Below are positions 40,961-49,526 of a stretch of 64,000 nt of DNA, one piece after another; the stretch's first letter is position 1; every line of letters starts with the position of its first letter. The notes beneath the pieces are model-generated. The model saw only the letters and a program-made list of their open reading frames with translations. It did not search any database and was not told where the DNA came from. This DNA comes from Flavobacteriaceae bacterium. Its GTDB lineage: Bacteria > Bacteroidota > Bacteroidia > Flavobacteriales > Flavobacteriaceae. The DNA lies in the NCBI GenBank assembly GCA_947446865.1, contig CANFHX010000002.1, positions 86,359-150,358 of the forward strand, read 5' to 3'. A program made the position numbers and the translations under genes.

Positions 40961-43455
40961 AAAATATCCTTATTACATTATTAGTCTTATTTTCTTTAAA
41001 ATCATATTCACAAACCAACATAGTTATTGGTTCTAAAATTAGAACCGAAAACAATACTTGTGAAAACGAGAACACTGAAAAAATAATCTTACTTGAAATG
41101 AAATCAGGTGATAATTACAGAACAGTTAAGAAAATTACAATTAAAAATTGTTTAAATTATTATACATTCCCTAAATTTTTAGGGAAGTTTAGAGCTACTG
41201 TAAATGCTGAAAATTACCAACCAAATTCTTTAGAATTTGAAATAAAAGCAACTTCAAAAGATACTTTAATGTTAGACGAAATTGTTTTAAACAAACAAAT
41301 GGTAACTACGCTACAAGAAGTTACAATTTTAGGTATTAAAAAAGAATATATAAAAATTGATGCTGATAAAACTACCGTTTTAGTCAAAAGTAATGAAATG
41401 TTAGCAGAAGGTAGTGCCTACGATGCTATTACAAAATTACCAAGTGTATTATTAGACCCAAACGGAAATGTAATATTAAACGGAAAGGCAGTAAGTATTT
41501 GGATTGACGGACAACCAAGCGGATTAACAGGGCAGGATTTAGTGAACTTTTTAAATAATTTACCTGCGAACGTGATAGAAAAAATAGAAATTATATCAAA
41601 TCCTGGAGCTTCCTACGATGCCAATACATCAGGTGGAATTATTAATATCATTACTACCACAAAAACAATGAAAGGTTTAAGCGGAACGCTAAACTCATAT
41701 TACGGCAGAAGCAACTATGATAAATTTGGTTCTTCATTAGTACTAAATGGAAAAATAAAAAAAGTAGGTTGGCAAGTGTCAACAGGATATAGCGAAAATA
41801 ACTCAAGCGAAGACAAGACAATGAAAAGTAAATTTTCAGATTACAACCCAAATATGACTTTAAATCAAAATTACTTTTCAAAAAATTCAAATAAACCTTT
41901 CTTTTTAAGAACTTCTCTTGATTACGCCCTAACAAAAAATGCAAATATTGGTTTTAAATACAACTTAAATAGTAATAAAAACAAATCAAATACAGATGGA
42001 ACAATTTTAAGCGAAAATGCAATTCCTAATTTTACATTTAATAGTGTAAGCAAACCAACTGAAAGTAATACACAAAATGAAATTATTTTATATTATAGAC
42101 AAAAAATTGATACTTTAGGAAGAGAATTAAATGTATCAACAAATTTTTCAATATTTGATAAAGAGAAAAATAATTTAGTTTCTCAATACCCTTCAAATAC
42201 AACAAATAGTTATAGTATTTCAAATAATACATTGAAAATTAATAATAATTTTTTTAAAGCAGACCTTACAATACCCTACAAAAAAATAGATTTCACCATT
42301 AATATAGGTAGTAAATTATCTTTTAGTAAAGTAAATTCTGCTGGATTATATAACTTAAATAATGCTTCTAATTCTATTTTTTCAAATCCTATATATTTAG
42401 ACGAACTTCAATTTAATTATAACCAATCCAACTATGCCTTTTATATAGAAGCAAGTAAGAAAATAAAAAAATTAAGTTTAAATGCAGGTTTACGTTATGA
42501 GTATTTTAAAATAAAAAGTAATGTTGAAAACACCAATTCAAACTTCAATCAAAATTTTTCAAACTTTTTTCCAAGTGCCAGTTTATTGTATAATCTTGCA
42601 GAAAGTGTAGATTTCACTTGCTCTTACACAAGAAAAATAGAACAGCCCGGCTATTCAGAACTCGACCCAAATATTAGCGGAAATTTTGATAACTACACAC
42701 AAATTCAAGGAAATCCAAAATTGCAACCTAATTTTTATAATAATTTTGAAGCAAAATTATCAGTATTAGAATATGCTTATTTAGGTTTTAATTATAGTTA
42801 CTCAAAAACAGAAAATTTATTAGTCATTGAAAATTTAGGAAACCTAAAAACATCACAGACCTACAAAACTTTTGAAGGATTAAAAAATTATGATTTTTCA
42901 ATTGGTTTACCAATACCCTATGCAATATTCACAGAAGGTTCAAAATTTTTTAAAAAAGAAATAAATATTGATAAATTAAGTTTCTTATATTTAGTTGCTG
43001 GTTATAATTATTACAAAATTAATAATGCAGACGAGTATGTATCTAATTTTAAACCATATTATTATATTAATGCCTATTCACAAATTGTTTTACCATTTAA
43101 ACTAAAATTAGGACTTAATTATTCTTATGTAACTAAAGGGACGTATCAAATCTATCAAATAGACAGCCCAATTCACAAATTAGATGCAACATTAAGTCGT
43201 TCTTTTTTAAACAAATCTTTAAAAGTTACTTTAAGTGCAAGAGATATATTTAAGACTTTCAAAACCAATGCACTTACACAAGCAAATAATATAAATGTAG
43301 ATTATTCATTATTAAATGATACCCAAAGTTTCCGAGTAGGTATAAGTTACAATTTTGGTAAATTTTCTGCTTTACATAAACAAAAAGAAACAGAAGATGA
43401 AGAAGAATTAAAGAGAATAGAAAAGAAAAGTGAAATTGGCCCCAAAACGGAATAA
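40957..43455 (+). CDS. TonB-dependent outer-membrane receptor (OMP_b-brl_3 type)
   Basis: 832 residues. The signal peptide ends near SYSQ. A divergent beta domain holds two Cys (NNTCENEN, IKNCLNYY) in place of the usual carboxypeptidase-like repeat. A plug domain (about 130-235, GSAYDAITKLPSVLLDPNGN, NPGASYDANTSGGIINII) precedes a large beta-barrel and a charged tail after YNFGKF. The family takes up large substrates using TonB energy. Lying in the same operon as the precursor and its enzymes, it may import or release the mature peptide or its metal complex. ATGA overlap with the acyltransferase; terminator after the stop. Confidence 0.85.
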   Translation: MKNILITLLVLFSLKSYSQTNIVIGSKIRTENNTCENENTEKIILLEMKSGDNYRTVKKITIKNCLNYYTFPKFLGKFRATVNAENYQPNSLEFEIKATSKDTLMLDEIVLNKQMVTTLQEVTILGIKKEYIKIDADKTTVLVKSNEMLAEGSAYDAITKLPSVLLDPNGNVILNGKAVSIWIDGQPSGLTGQDLVNFLNNLPANVIEKIEIISNPGASYDANTSGGIINIITTTKTMKGLSGTLNSYYGRSNYDKFGSSLVLNGKIKKVGWQVSTGYSENNSSEDKTMKSKFSDYNPNMTLNQNYFSKNSNKPFFLRTSLDYALTKNANIGFKYNLNSNKNKSNTDGTILSENAIPNFTFNSVSKPTESNTQNEIILYYRQKIDTLGRELNVSTNFSIFDKEKNNLVSQYPSNTTNSYSISNNTLKINNNFFKADLTIPYKKIDFTINIGSKLSFSKVNSAGLYNLNNASNSIFSNPIYLDELQFNYNQSNYAFYIEASKKIKKLSLNAGLRYEYFKIKSNVENTNSNFNQNFSNFFPSASLLYNLAESVDFTCSYTRKIEQPGYSELDPNISGNFDNYTQIQGNPKLQPNFYNNFEAKLSVLEYAYLGFNYSYSKTENLLVIENLGNLKTSQTYKTFEGLKNYDFSIGLPIPYAIFTEGSKFFKKEINIDKLSFLYLVAGYNYYKINNADEYVSNFKPYYYINAYSQIVLPFKLKLGLNYSYVTKGTYQIYQIDSPIHKLDATLSRSFLNKSLKVTLSARDIFKTFKTNALTQANNINVDYSLLNDTQSFRVGISYNFGKFSALHKQKETEDEEELKRIEKKSEIGPKTE

Positions 43456-43461
43456 AAATGA

Positions 43462-43499
43462 AAAGAAGAAAGAAACGCCGTTAGGCGTTTTCTTCTTTA
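43462..43499 (+). terminator. Terminator of the peptide operon
   Basis: A 4-bp CGCC/GGCG core with GTTA loop is extended by AAAGAAGAAA and TTTTCTTCTTT arms (one 3-nt bulge) and a T-rich end. It begins 7 bp after the receptor stop. Confidence 0.75.
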
Positions 43500-43642
43500 T
43501 ATATTTTTATATCTTTGTAATCTAATCCCCGCTCCCCGAAGAGTTCTTTAGTAACGTTGCGCTCTGCGAGGTCTCCCGACCTCGTAGCCACAAAAACCAA
43601 CACACTCGCTCGTGTCCTACGGATTTACAAACTGGGCGGTGA
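43500..43642. other. GC-richer junction segment at right edge of island
   Basis: Between the receptor terminator and the next gene the sequence changes from extreme AT to GC-richer. It contains a perfect hairpin CGAGGTC/GACCTCG (near 43568-43584) and no open frame. This looks like a junction of foreign DNA with the chromosome, or a dispersed repeat. The left edge near 38400-38540 shows a similar shift. Confidence 0.4.
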
Positions 43643-44050
43643 TTACCTTACTATAACACCTTCAACAAACAAAATTGGCACTTCTTCGGTGGCCTCTTCG
43701 TTAACGGTGTTTTTTCTAAAAATAAATTTTTTGTCGTATAAGGTGTTTCCTATGAAATAGGTCACCATAAACTCATTGTTGAGTGCTAGCACACTCTTTT
43801 CAATCATTTCTACTTTTACTACCGAAACGGATGGCACTTGCACGAATGCGTGGCGCAAGAGCGCCGTTTTTTTCATTTCACCATCTAGGGTGCCAAAGGC
43901 TTTGGAAACGACCATTACGCCTTCTAAATTGAAGTCGGAGTCGTTAACTAAATAGACGTTCCAAACTTTTTCCATAAAGTCATCGCTCCATTCGGGAACG
44001 GCTGCTAGGAATACGTTTTCTACTTCGGGGATGGTGATGTCTGCTTTCAT
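43643..44050 (-). CDS. Conserved hypothetical protein
   Basis: 135 residues, opening MKADITIPEVENVFLAAVPE, acidic and beta-rich, with no signal peptide and no membrane segment. Similar proteins near pheS in flavobacteria are sometimes labelled as phenylalanyl-tRNA synthetase subunits by neighbour transfer. Nothing here has synthetase motifs, so I treat it as unknown. It probably shares a transcription direction with pheS but is separated from it by a repeat-filled gap. Confidence 0.6.
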   Translation of the reverse strand: MKADITIPEVENVFLAAVPEWSDDFMEKVWNVYLVNDSDFNLEGVMVVSKAFGTLDGEMKKTALLRHAFVQVPSVSVVKVEMIEKSVLALNNEFMVTYFIGNTLYDKKFIFRKNTVNEEATEEVPILFVEGVIVR

Positions 44051-44416
44051 GATTGTTGTTGTTTTGCCACTAAGACACTAAGTCGCAAAGGTTTTTTTCT
44101 TAAAGTTCTTTGTTGTTTTGCCATTAAGCCACTAAGTCGCGAAGGTTTTTTTTCTTACCTCAGCCGTGGTTTATTATTATTATGTTGCTTGAAACTTTTA
44201 TTTTCACTCGATAATCATTGCCAAATAGCCCTGATTGCAGTGGAAATCCTGGCATTGCGATAAACGAAAGTAGTATTGGATTGCTTCGTTCCTCGCAATG
44301 CCAGATTGAAACGGAAAGCAGGAATTGCCTTTACTAAAATGCCCGAAACTTTCGCTTCTGAAAATTTTTACTTTAAATTTATACCTAACAGGTTAAGAAA
44401 ACCTGTTAGGATGGTG
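44051..44416. repeat. Repeat-filled gap downstream of pheS
   Basis: No gene. Two imperfect direct repeats of a ~35-bp word ending CACTAAGTCGCAAAGG or CACTAAGTCGCGAAGG lie about 57 bp apart (near 44055-44155). A perfect 11-bp inverted repeat (CTGGCATTGCG at 44249-44259, CGCAATGCCAG at 44294-44304) sits inside a stretch with GATTGCAGTGGAAATCC and GATTGAAACGGAAAGCAGG. This resembles dispersed extragenic repeats I associate with Flavobacterium genomes. The gap ends with the pheS hairpin at 44384-44410. Confidence 0.7.
44384..44410 (-). terminator. Hairpin downstream of pheS
   Basis: Perfect 11-bp stem CCTAACAGGTT / AACCTGTTAGG with a 5-nt loop, 6 bp beyond the pheS stop. There is no strong T-run, so it is a weaker terminator or an mRNA-end stabiliser. 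Confidence 0.65.
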
Positions 44417-45436
44417 CTATATATTGGCTTTGAATTGCTCTAAGAAACGGATGTCGTTTTCGTAAAACATACGGATGTCGCCAATTTGGTACAATAACAT
44501 TGCAATGCGCTCAATTCCCATTCCGAATGCAAATCCGTTGTACTCTTCGGGGTTGATGCCGCAGTTTTTCAATACGTTTGGATCTACCATGCCGCAACCT
44601 CCAATTTCTAACCAACCGGTTCCTTTGGTGATGCGGTAATCGGTTTCGGTTTTTAGTCCCCAGTAAATATCAATTTCGGCACTTGGCTCGGTGAAAGGGA
44701 AATAACTTGGACGCAAACGGATTTTAGATTTTCCGAACATTTCTTTGGTGAAATACAAAAGGGTTTGTTTTAAATCGGCAAAAGAAACGTCTTTGTCAAT
44801 ATACAAACCTTCGACTTGGTGGAAAATACAGTGCGACCGCGAGGAAACCGCTTCGTTACGGAATACTCGTCCTGGAGAAATGGTTCGGATGGGCGGTTTG
44901 TTGTTTTCCATGTAACGCACTTGCACGGATGAGGTGTGGGTGCGCAACAATACATCGGGATTGGTTTGGATGAAAAAAGTATCTTGCATGTCGCGTGCCG
45001 GATGGTATTCTGGCAGGTTTAATGCGGTGAAATTATGCCAATCGTCTTCAATTTCTGGTCCTTCGGAAACGTTGAATCCGATGGTAGAAAATATGTCGAT
45101 AATTTGGTTTTTAACTATAGAAATAGGGTGACGAGAGCCAATAGAAATGGGTTCGCTTGGGCGGGTTAAATCGCCATAGAAACCTTTTATTTCTTCTTTG
45201 CTTTCTAGTTCTTCCTGAATGGATTTTACTTTTTCTTCGGCAACCGCTTTAAGGGTATTGATTACTTGCCCGAAGTCTTTTTTCTGGTCGTTAGGAATGT
45301 TTTTGAACTCGGTGAAAAGTTCTTTCAGCAAGCCTTTACTTCCTAAATATTTGATGCGGAATTGCTCTAAAGATTCTTTGTTTTTGTCATTGAATGCTTT
45401 AGCCTCTTCGATATGTTGTTTAATCTTGTCTATCAT
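44417..45436 (-). CDS. pheS: Phenylalanine-tRNA ligase alpha subunit
   Basis: 339 residues, full length. The N-terminal coiled coil is followed by the class II core: [19 protein letters not shown] (motif 1 area), the motif 2 stretch [19 protein letters not shown], and [16 protein letters not shown] (motif 3). It charges tRNA-Phe together with PheT. No pheT is in the window, so the two subunits are encoded apart, as in many Bacteroidota. The upstream region holds short GGTTGTA repeats. Confidence 0.97.
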   Translation of the reverse strand: MIDKIKQHIEEAKAFNDKNKESLEQFRIKYLGSKGLLKELFTEFKNIPNDQKKDFGQVINTLKAVAEEKVKSIQEELESKEEIKGFYGDLTRPSEPISIGSRHPISIVKNQIIDIFSTIGFNVSEGPEIEDDWHNFTALNLPEYHPARDMQDTFFIQTNPDVLLRTHTSSVQVRYMENNKPPIRTISPGRVFRNEAVSSRSHCIFHQVEGLYIDKDVSFADLKQTLLYFTKEMFGKSKIRLRPSYFPFTEPSAEIDIYWGLKTETDYRITKGTGWLEIGGCGMVDPNVLKNCGINPEEYNGFAFGMGIERIAMLLYQIGDIRMFYENDIRFLEQFKANI

Positions 45437-45471
45437 CGGGATTTCTTTGAAGGTGCAAATTTAAGTAAAAA

Positions 45472-45499
45472 GGTTGTAGGTTGTAGGTTGTAGGTTGTA
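45472..45499. repeat. 4 x 7-bp GGTTGTA tandem repeat upstream of pheS
   Basis: Four exact copies of GGTTGTA, then GGTTTTTT. The following ~45 bp repeat AATCAACAATC-type words. This short simple-sequence array could vary in copy number. Confidence 0.8.
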
Positions 45500-45545
45500 G
45501 GTTTTTTAAAAAATTCAACAATCAACAATCATTAATCAACAATCG

Positions 45546-45902
45546 TTAATCAATTAGTTCTTTTTCGATAAAATAATTCACAATGGCTTCTTTCATTAAA
45601 ACCGATTGTTCTCCTGCTTTTAATGGCGGAAGTTCTTCTTTTATGGTGTAATGGGGCCAGCCTTCTTTATCTACAAAGTCGAATTGGTAATAGCCATAAG
45701 GCTCTAGCAATCGGCAAATGGCGATATGCATGAGGTTTAGTTTTTCGTCTTTTTTAAATAATTGCTGGAATCTGCCAAATTCTTGCACTCCGATAAGGTA
45801 AATTATGGCATCCAAATCTAAATCTTCGCCTTGCGAAAATTGATTGGAGAGGATGGCAACGACATTTTCCCAGCGTTCTTTTAGTTGTATATCTCTTGAC
45901 AT
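45546..45902 (-). CDS. Conserved flavobacterial hypothetical protein
   Basis: 118 residues, no signal peptide or membrane helix, opening MSRDIQLKERWENVVAILSN. It is a mainly helical cytoplasmic protein with a charged middle (FGRFQQLFKKDEKLNLMHIA) and LEPYGYYQFDFVDKEGWPHY. I do not recognise the family. It diverges from cvpA, and the shared gap has TAnnTTTG boxes for both directions. Confidence 0.65.
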   Translation of the reverse strand: MSRDIQLKERWENVVAILSNQFSQGEDLDLDAIIYLIGVQEFGRFQQLFKKDEKLNLMHIAICRLLEPYGYYQFDFVDKEGWPHYTIKEELPPLKAGEQSVLMKEAIVNYFIEKELID

Positions 45903-45970
45903 TGAATAGTTACGAGTTTAAAGTTGCGAGTTTAAAGTTTTTAAAATTATATGCAACCAATTTATTTCAG

Positions 45971-46018
45971 CAAAGATAGTAAGTAGAATTTTGACATTAG
46001 AATATTCTTTTATCTTTG
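45971..46018. promoter_or_regulatory. Divergent promoters, hypothetical gene and cvpA
   Basis: For cvpA: TTTG at 45990-45993, a 17-bp spacer and TATCTTTG at 46011-46018, 21 bp before the start. For the leftward gene: TATCTTTG on the minus strand (complement of 45971-45978), about 70 bp before its start. Both match the Bacteroidota -7 box. Confidence 0.6.
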
Positions 46019-46039
46019 CAATTCATTTTTAGATAAACT

Positions 46040-46519
46040 ATGGGTTTTATAGATATTGTTTTAGGCGCATTATTGGTTTTTGGATTGATTCGTGGTTTAC
46101 GAAACGGCCTTATTGTGGAATTTGCTTCGTTGATTTCGTTCTTCGTAGGAATTTATTTAGCGGTAAAGTTTTCTTCGGTGCTTGGAGATAGCAAAACGGC
46201 TAAAGTAACTGCTTTTGTAATTATACTAATAATTGTTATTCTTGGAATTCACTTACTAGCAAAAACGCTTTCTAAAATTGCTAGCGCTATGTTGTTGGGA
46301 GGATTAAACAAAATAGGCGGTGCTGTTTTTGGAACTTTAAGAACGGCTTTATTCTTGGGTGTGATTTTGAGTTTATTTCAAAAGGTAAACATCAACAATA
46401 CTTTAGTTTCGAAAGAAACACAGGCTAAATCTATCTTTTTTAATCCGATTTTAAAAACGTCGGAGTTTATGTTTCCGGTTTTATCGAATTGGTTTACGGA
46501 TTTGAAGAAGGAGGTTTAG
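46040..46519 (+). CDS. cvpA: CvpA-family membrane protein
   Basis: 159 residues with four hydrophobic helices. The family opening is MGFIDIVLGALLVFGLIRGL followed by RNGLIVEFASLISFFVGIYL. CvpA is an inner-membrane protein first linked to colicin V production in E. coli; its biochemical role is not settled. The last codons run into the terminal repeat of the 46518-46845 element. Confidence 0.85.
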   Translation: MGFIDIVLGALLVFGLIRGLRNGLIVEFASLISFFVGIYLAVKFSSVLGDSKTAKVTAFVIILIIVILGIHLLAKTLSKIASAMLLGGLNKIGGAVFGTLRTALFLGVILSLFQKVNINNTLVSKETQAKSIFFNPILKTSEFMFPVLSNWFTDLKKEV

Positions 46520-46845
46520 TGTTCAGTGATCAGTGTTCAGTCATCAGTGTTCAGTTTTCAGGTTCGGAACCTCAAAATTCAGGTTAAAAGGGTGAAAATT
46601 CAGGTAAATAACCTGAATTTTCACCCTTTTTACTCGAAATTTCACCTTCTGAGCCTGAAATTTCACCCTTTTTGCCTCAATTTTCACCCTTTTTGCCTCA
46701 AATTTCAGTCTTTTTACCTCAAATTTCAACTCAAAGACTCAAATTTCAGTCTTTTTGCCTCAAATTTCATTTTTTGGTCTTTATAAACTGATAGCTGATT
46801 ACTAAATTCTGCTTTCTGACCACTGAGCACTGACCACTGAACACT
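46518..46845. repeat. 328-bp palindrome-bounded minisatellite element
   Basis: Its ends are inverted: AGTGTTCAGTGATCAG at 46518-46533 and, reversed, at 46830-46845, with one mismatch. Inside is a perfect 20-bp-stem hairpin (46586-46605 with 46611-46630). After it comes a 21-bp tandem array of the type AAATTTCACCCTTTTTGCCTC running to about 46780, with at least seven units. It has no open reading frame with a recognisable start. Frames on both strands encode repeated heptapeptides only because of the 21-bp period. Confidence 0.85.
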
Positions 46846-46855
46846 GCTAACTATA

Positions 46856-47179
46856 TTAAAGCATTCCTAACTCCAACTTTGCTTCTTCGCTCATTAAATC
46901 TTTGCTCCAAGGTGGATCAAAAGTGATTTCAACTTCACAAGATTTAATAGTGTCTATTTTAGTTACTTTTTCTTCCACTTCACGTGGCAAAGTTTCGGCT
47001 ACAGGACAATTAGGAGAAGTTAAGGTCATCAATACTTTTACCTCATTTTCTTCATTAATCATTACATCGTAAATCAATCCTAATTCGTAAATATCTACTG
47101 GAATCTCTGGGTCGTAAATACTTTTTAAAACTTTTACAACCGATTCTCCTAAATTAATTTCGTCTTTAAATTCTTCCAT
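46856..47179 (-). CDS. sufT: SufT/DUF59 iron-sulfur assembly protein
   Basis: 107 residues from the ATG at 47177-47179 (MEEFKDEINLGESVVKVLKS); a longer frame adds 11 unlikely residues. DUF59 (MIP18) signatures are YDPEIPVDIYELGLIYDV and TLTSPNCPVAETLPREVEEK, with a conserved Cys. SufT proteins help maturation of Fe-S proteins. It ends the sufS-lipoprotein-sufE-sufT series on the minus strand, 47 bp after sufE. Confidence 0.88.
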   Translation of the reverse strand: MEEFKDEINLGESVVKVLKSIYDPEIPVDIYELGLIYDVMINEENEVKVLMTLTSPNCPVAETLPREVEEKVTKIDTIKSCEVEITFDPPWSKDLMSEEAKLELGML

Positions 47180-47226
47180 AATTATTGCATTGCGAGACCT
47201 TAAAAATCTCACGTTAGTTTTTGTTT

Positions 47227-47646
47227 TTAATTTTTAGCATTAAATGCCAAAGCGTACATTTTTATTTGTTTGATCATCGAAACTAAACCGTTGGCACGTG
47301 TTGGAGATAAATGTTCTTTCAAGCCAATGGCATCAATAAAATCAGTATTGGCATCTAAAATATCAGTGGCTTTTTGGTTGGAAAAAACGCGTAATAAAAT
47401 GGCAATAATTCCTTTGGTAAGAATGGCATCACTATCGGCAGTAAAAACTATTTTGTCTTCCAATAATTCGCCATGAACCCACACTTTCGACTGGCATCCT
47501 TTTATTATATTTTCATCCGTTTTGTATTGTTCATCAATCAAGGGCAACGATTTTCCTAAGTCAATTATATATTCGTAACGTTGCATCCAATCGTCAAATA
47601 ATGAAAATTCGTCTACAATGTCAGCTTGGAGTTCTGTAATGCTCAT
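47227..47646 (-). CDS. sufE: Cysteine desulfurase activator SufE
   Basis: 139 residues. SufE signatures: FSLFDDWMQRYEYIIDLGKS and LPLIDEQYKTDENIIKGCQS with the sulfur-accepting Cys, then KVWVHGELLEDKIVFTADSD. It takes persulfide sulfur from SufS and passes it to the SufBCD scaffold. It is downstream of sufS, separated by a small lipoprotein gene. Confidence 0.95.
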   Translation of the reverse strand: MSITELQADIVDEFSLFDDWMQRYEYIIDLGKSLPLIDEQYKTDENIIKGCQSKVWVHGELLEDKIVFTADSDAILTKGIIAILLRVFSNQKATDILDANTDFIDAIGLKEHLSPTRANGLVSMIKQIKMYALAFNAKN

Positions 47647-47662
47647 CTTGGTATGTTTTTGG

Positions 47663-48097
47663 TTATTTAGGATTACCTAATAACACAATTTTATTTACAA
47701 TTTTTTCTATTTCTACCGGAGGAACCCCATGATCAAAATCTAAGGTTTGGTACTCTTTTTCTTTATAGGTAACTTTTAAGTTGGCAATGGCAGCCCCATC
47801 ATAAAATCGTTTTTGAGTTGGATCTTTAAAGGTTGCCAAACTATCTAATTTAACCAATTTAAAAAGCTCCACTAACGCATTCCAATCGGCATCTGAAATC
47901 TTAGTTGCATCTCCTTTGCTTTCATCCCCTCGGGTTTTGTTTACAAATACTTCGTGATTTTGAATGGTGATTTTTTGATAAAATCCTCTCGTGTTGGCGG
48001 TGTATACAATTTCCGCAGTAGCAAGGTCATTTTGAGCTTCTTTAGAGCATCCTTTTGCCATAAAAAGAGAGATAAATAAAAGTGCAATTGTTTTCAT
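47663..48097 (-). CDS. Small lipoprotein in the suf cluster
   Basis: 144 residues. The signal MKTIALLFISLFMAKGC has a lipobox Cys. The mature domain is beta-rich (VYTANTRGFYQKITIQNHEV...VTYKEKEYQTLDFDHGVPPV). I do not recognise a characterised family. It lies 12 bp after sufS and 16 bp before sufE, so it is co-transcribed with them, but nothing in it suggests an Fe-S role. A linkage by position only is possible. Confidence 0.7.
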   Translation of the reverse strand: MKTIALLFISLFMAKGCSKEAQNDLATAEIVYTANTRGFYQKITIQNHEVFVNKTRGDESKGDATKISDADWNALVELFKLVKLDSLATFKDPTQKRFYDGAAIANLKVTYKEKEYQTLDFDHGVPPVEIEKIVNKIVLLGNPK

Positions 48098-48109
48098 AAT
48101 TTTATTTTT

Positions 48110-49324
48110 TTAAGACAACATCATTTTTGCTTTTTGCAAGGCTTCTACAAAGATATCAATTTCTTCTTTGGTATTATAAAAGGCAAAACTTGCTCTTATC
48201 GTTCCAGGAATTTTAAAGAAATCCATAATCGGTTGCGCACAATGGTGTCCGGTTCGTACTGCAATTCCTAATTTATCGATTATCGTACCAATGTCATACG
48301 GATGAATTCCTTCCATATTAAAAGATATTACAGACGTTTTATTTGCGGCAGTACCGAAGATTTTTAACCCTTCTATTTGTAGTAATTTTTCGGTTGCATA
48401 AACCAATAGTTCGTGTTCGTAAGCAGCAATGTTATCAAATCCGATTTCGTTCAGATAATCAACTGCAGTTCCAAGTACAATTCCACCTTCTATATTTGGC
48501 GTTCCGGCTTCAAATTTATGAGGTAAATCGGCATACGTCGTTTTCTCAAAAGTAACCGTGGCAATCATTTCGCCTCCTCCTTGATATGGGGGTAGTTTAT
48601 TTAGCCAAACTTCTTTTCCGTAAAGGATTCCAACCCCAGTTGGCCCACAAATTTTATGTCCAGAAAAAACATAAAAATCACAATCTAACGCCTGAACATC
48701 GGGCTTCAAATGAGGAACAGCTTGTGCACCGTCAATTAAAATTGCAGCGCCAAATTGGTGCGCTTTTTCAATCATGTATTCAATTGGATTAATCGTTCCC
48801 AAAGCATTGGAAATATGATTAACGGCAACAATTTTAGTTTTATCCGAAAGTAATTTATCGTATTCCGACATGATTAATTCCCCGTTTTCATTCATCGGAA
48901 TCACCTTCAAAATAGCACCTGTTCGTTCGCATAACATTTGCCAAGGAACAATATTACTATGGTGTTCTAAAGCCGAAACCAAAACCTCATCGCCCGATTT
49001 TAAAATTGAAGCAAATCCGTTGGCAACTGCATTAATAGCATGGGTAGTTCCCGAGGTGAAAATTACTTCGTGCGGGAATTTGGCATTAATATGACTTTGG
49101 ATTTTACGCCTAGAAACCTCATAAGCATCGGTCGCTAATTGACTTAACGTATGCACCCCACGATGGATGTTCGCATTGATTTCTTCGTAGTATTTGGTAA
49201 TTGCATCAATAACCACTTTTGGTTTTTGCGAGGTGGCTCCGTTATCGAAATAAACAAGCGGTTTTCCATTCACTTTTTGAGTCAATATTGGAAAATCTGC
49301 ACGTATTTTTTGTAGGTCTAACAT
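48110..49324 (-). CDS. sufS: Cysteine desulfurase SufS
   Basis: 404 residues, full length for group II desulfurases. The PLP Lys lies in YVFSGHKICGPTGVGILYGK, and the catalytic Cys in AVRTGHHCAQPIMDFF. Other family residues are YFDNGATSQKPKVVIDA near the N-terminus and GTTHAINAVANGF. It removes sulfur from cysteine as a persulfide for Fe-S clusters. It has its own upstream gap with TACTTTTG on the minus strand (49349-49356) as a likely -7 box, so it is probably a separate transcript from sufABCD. Confidence 0.96.
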   Translation of the reverse strand: MLDLQKIRADFPILTQKVNGKPLVYFDNGATSQKPKVVIDAITKYYEEINANIHRGVHTLSQLATDAYEVSRRKIQSHINAKFPHEVIFTSGTTHAINAVANGFASILKSGDEVLVSALEHHSNIVPWQMLCERTGAILKVIPMNENGELIMSEYDKLLSDKTKIVAVNHISNALGTINPIEYMIEKAHQFGAAILIDGAQAVPHLKPDVQALDCDFYVFSGHKICGPTGVGILYGKEVWLNKLPPYQGGGEMIATVTFEKTTYADLPHKFEAGTPNIEGGIVLGTAVDYLNEIGFDNIAAYEHELLVYATEKLLQIEGLKIFGTAANKTSVISFNMEGIHPYDIGTIIDKLGIAVRTGHHCAQPIMDFFKIPGTIRASFAFYNTKEEIDIFVEALQKAKMMLS

Positions 49325-49526
49325 TATTATTTAGAATTTTTCTAAATACAAAAGTAATATAATTGAAGTGGATTTCTACCAAACAGATGTTAATAATTGT
49401 TATTGTTTTATTTGAACCTAAAAAGATGCAAAGGATAAAAATCCCAATAGTCGTTTTGCCTTTTGTGGGAAATCGTATACCTATCGAAAGTTAATTTTCC
49501 TAAATTGCAACCCAATTCAAATCCAA

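Noticed and set aside
43643..44050. Second phenylalanyl-tRNA synthetase subunit
   Set aside because: No synthetase motif and far too short; the label is only a neighbour effect.
46526..46786. Open frames on both strands inside the minisatellite
   Set aside because: They are a by-product of a 21-bp period without stops; composition is unlike any protein and start signals are missing.
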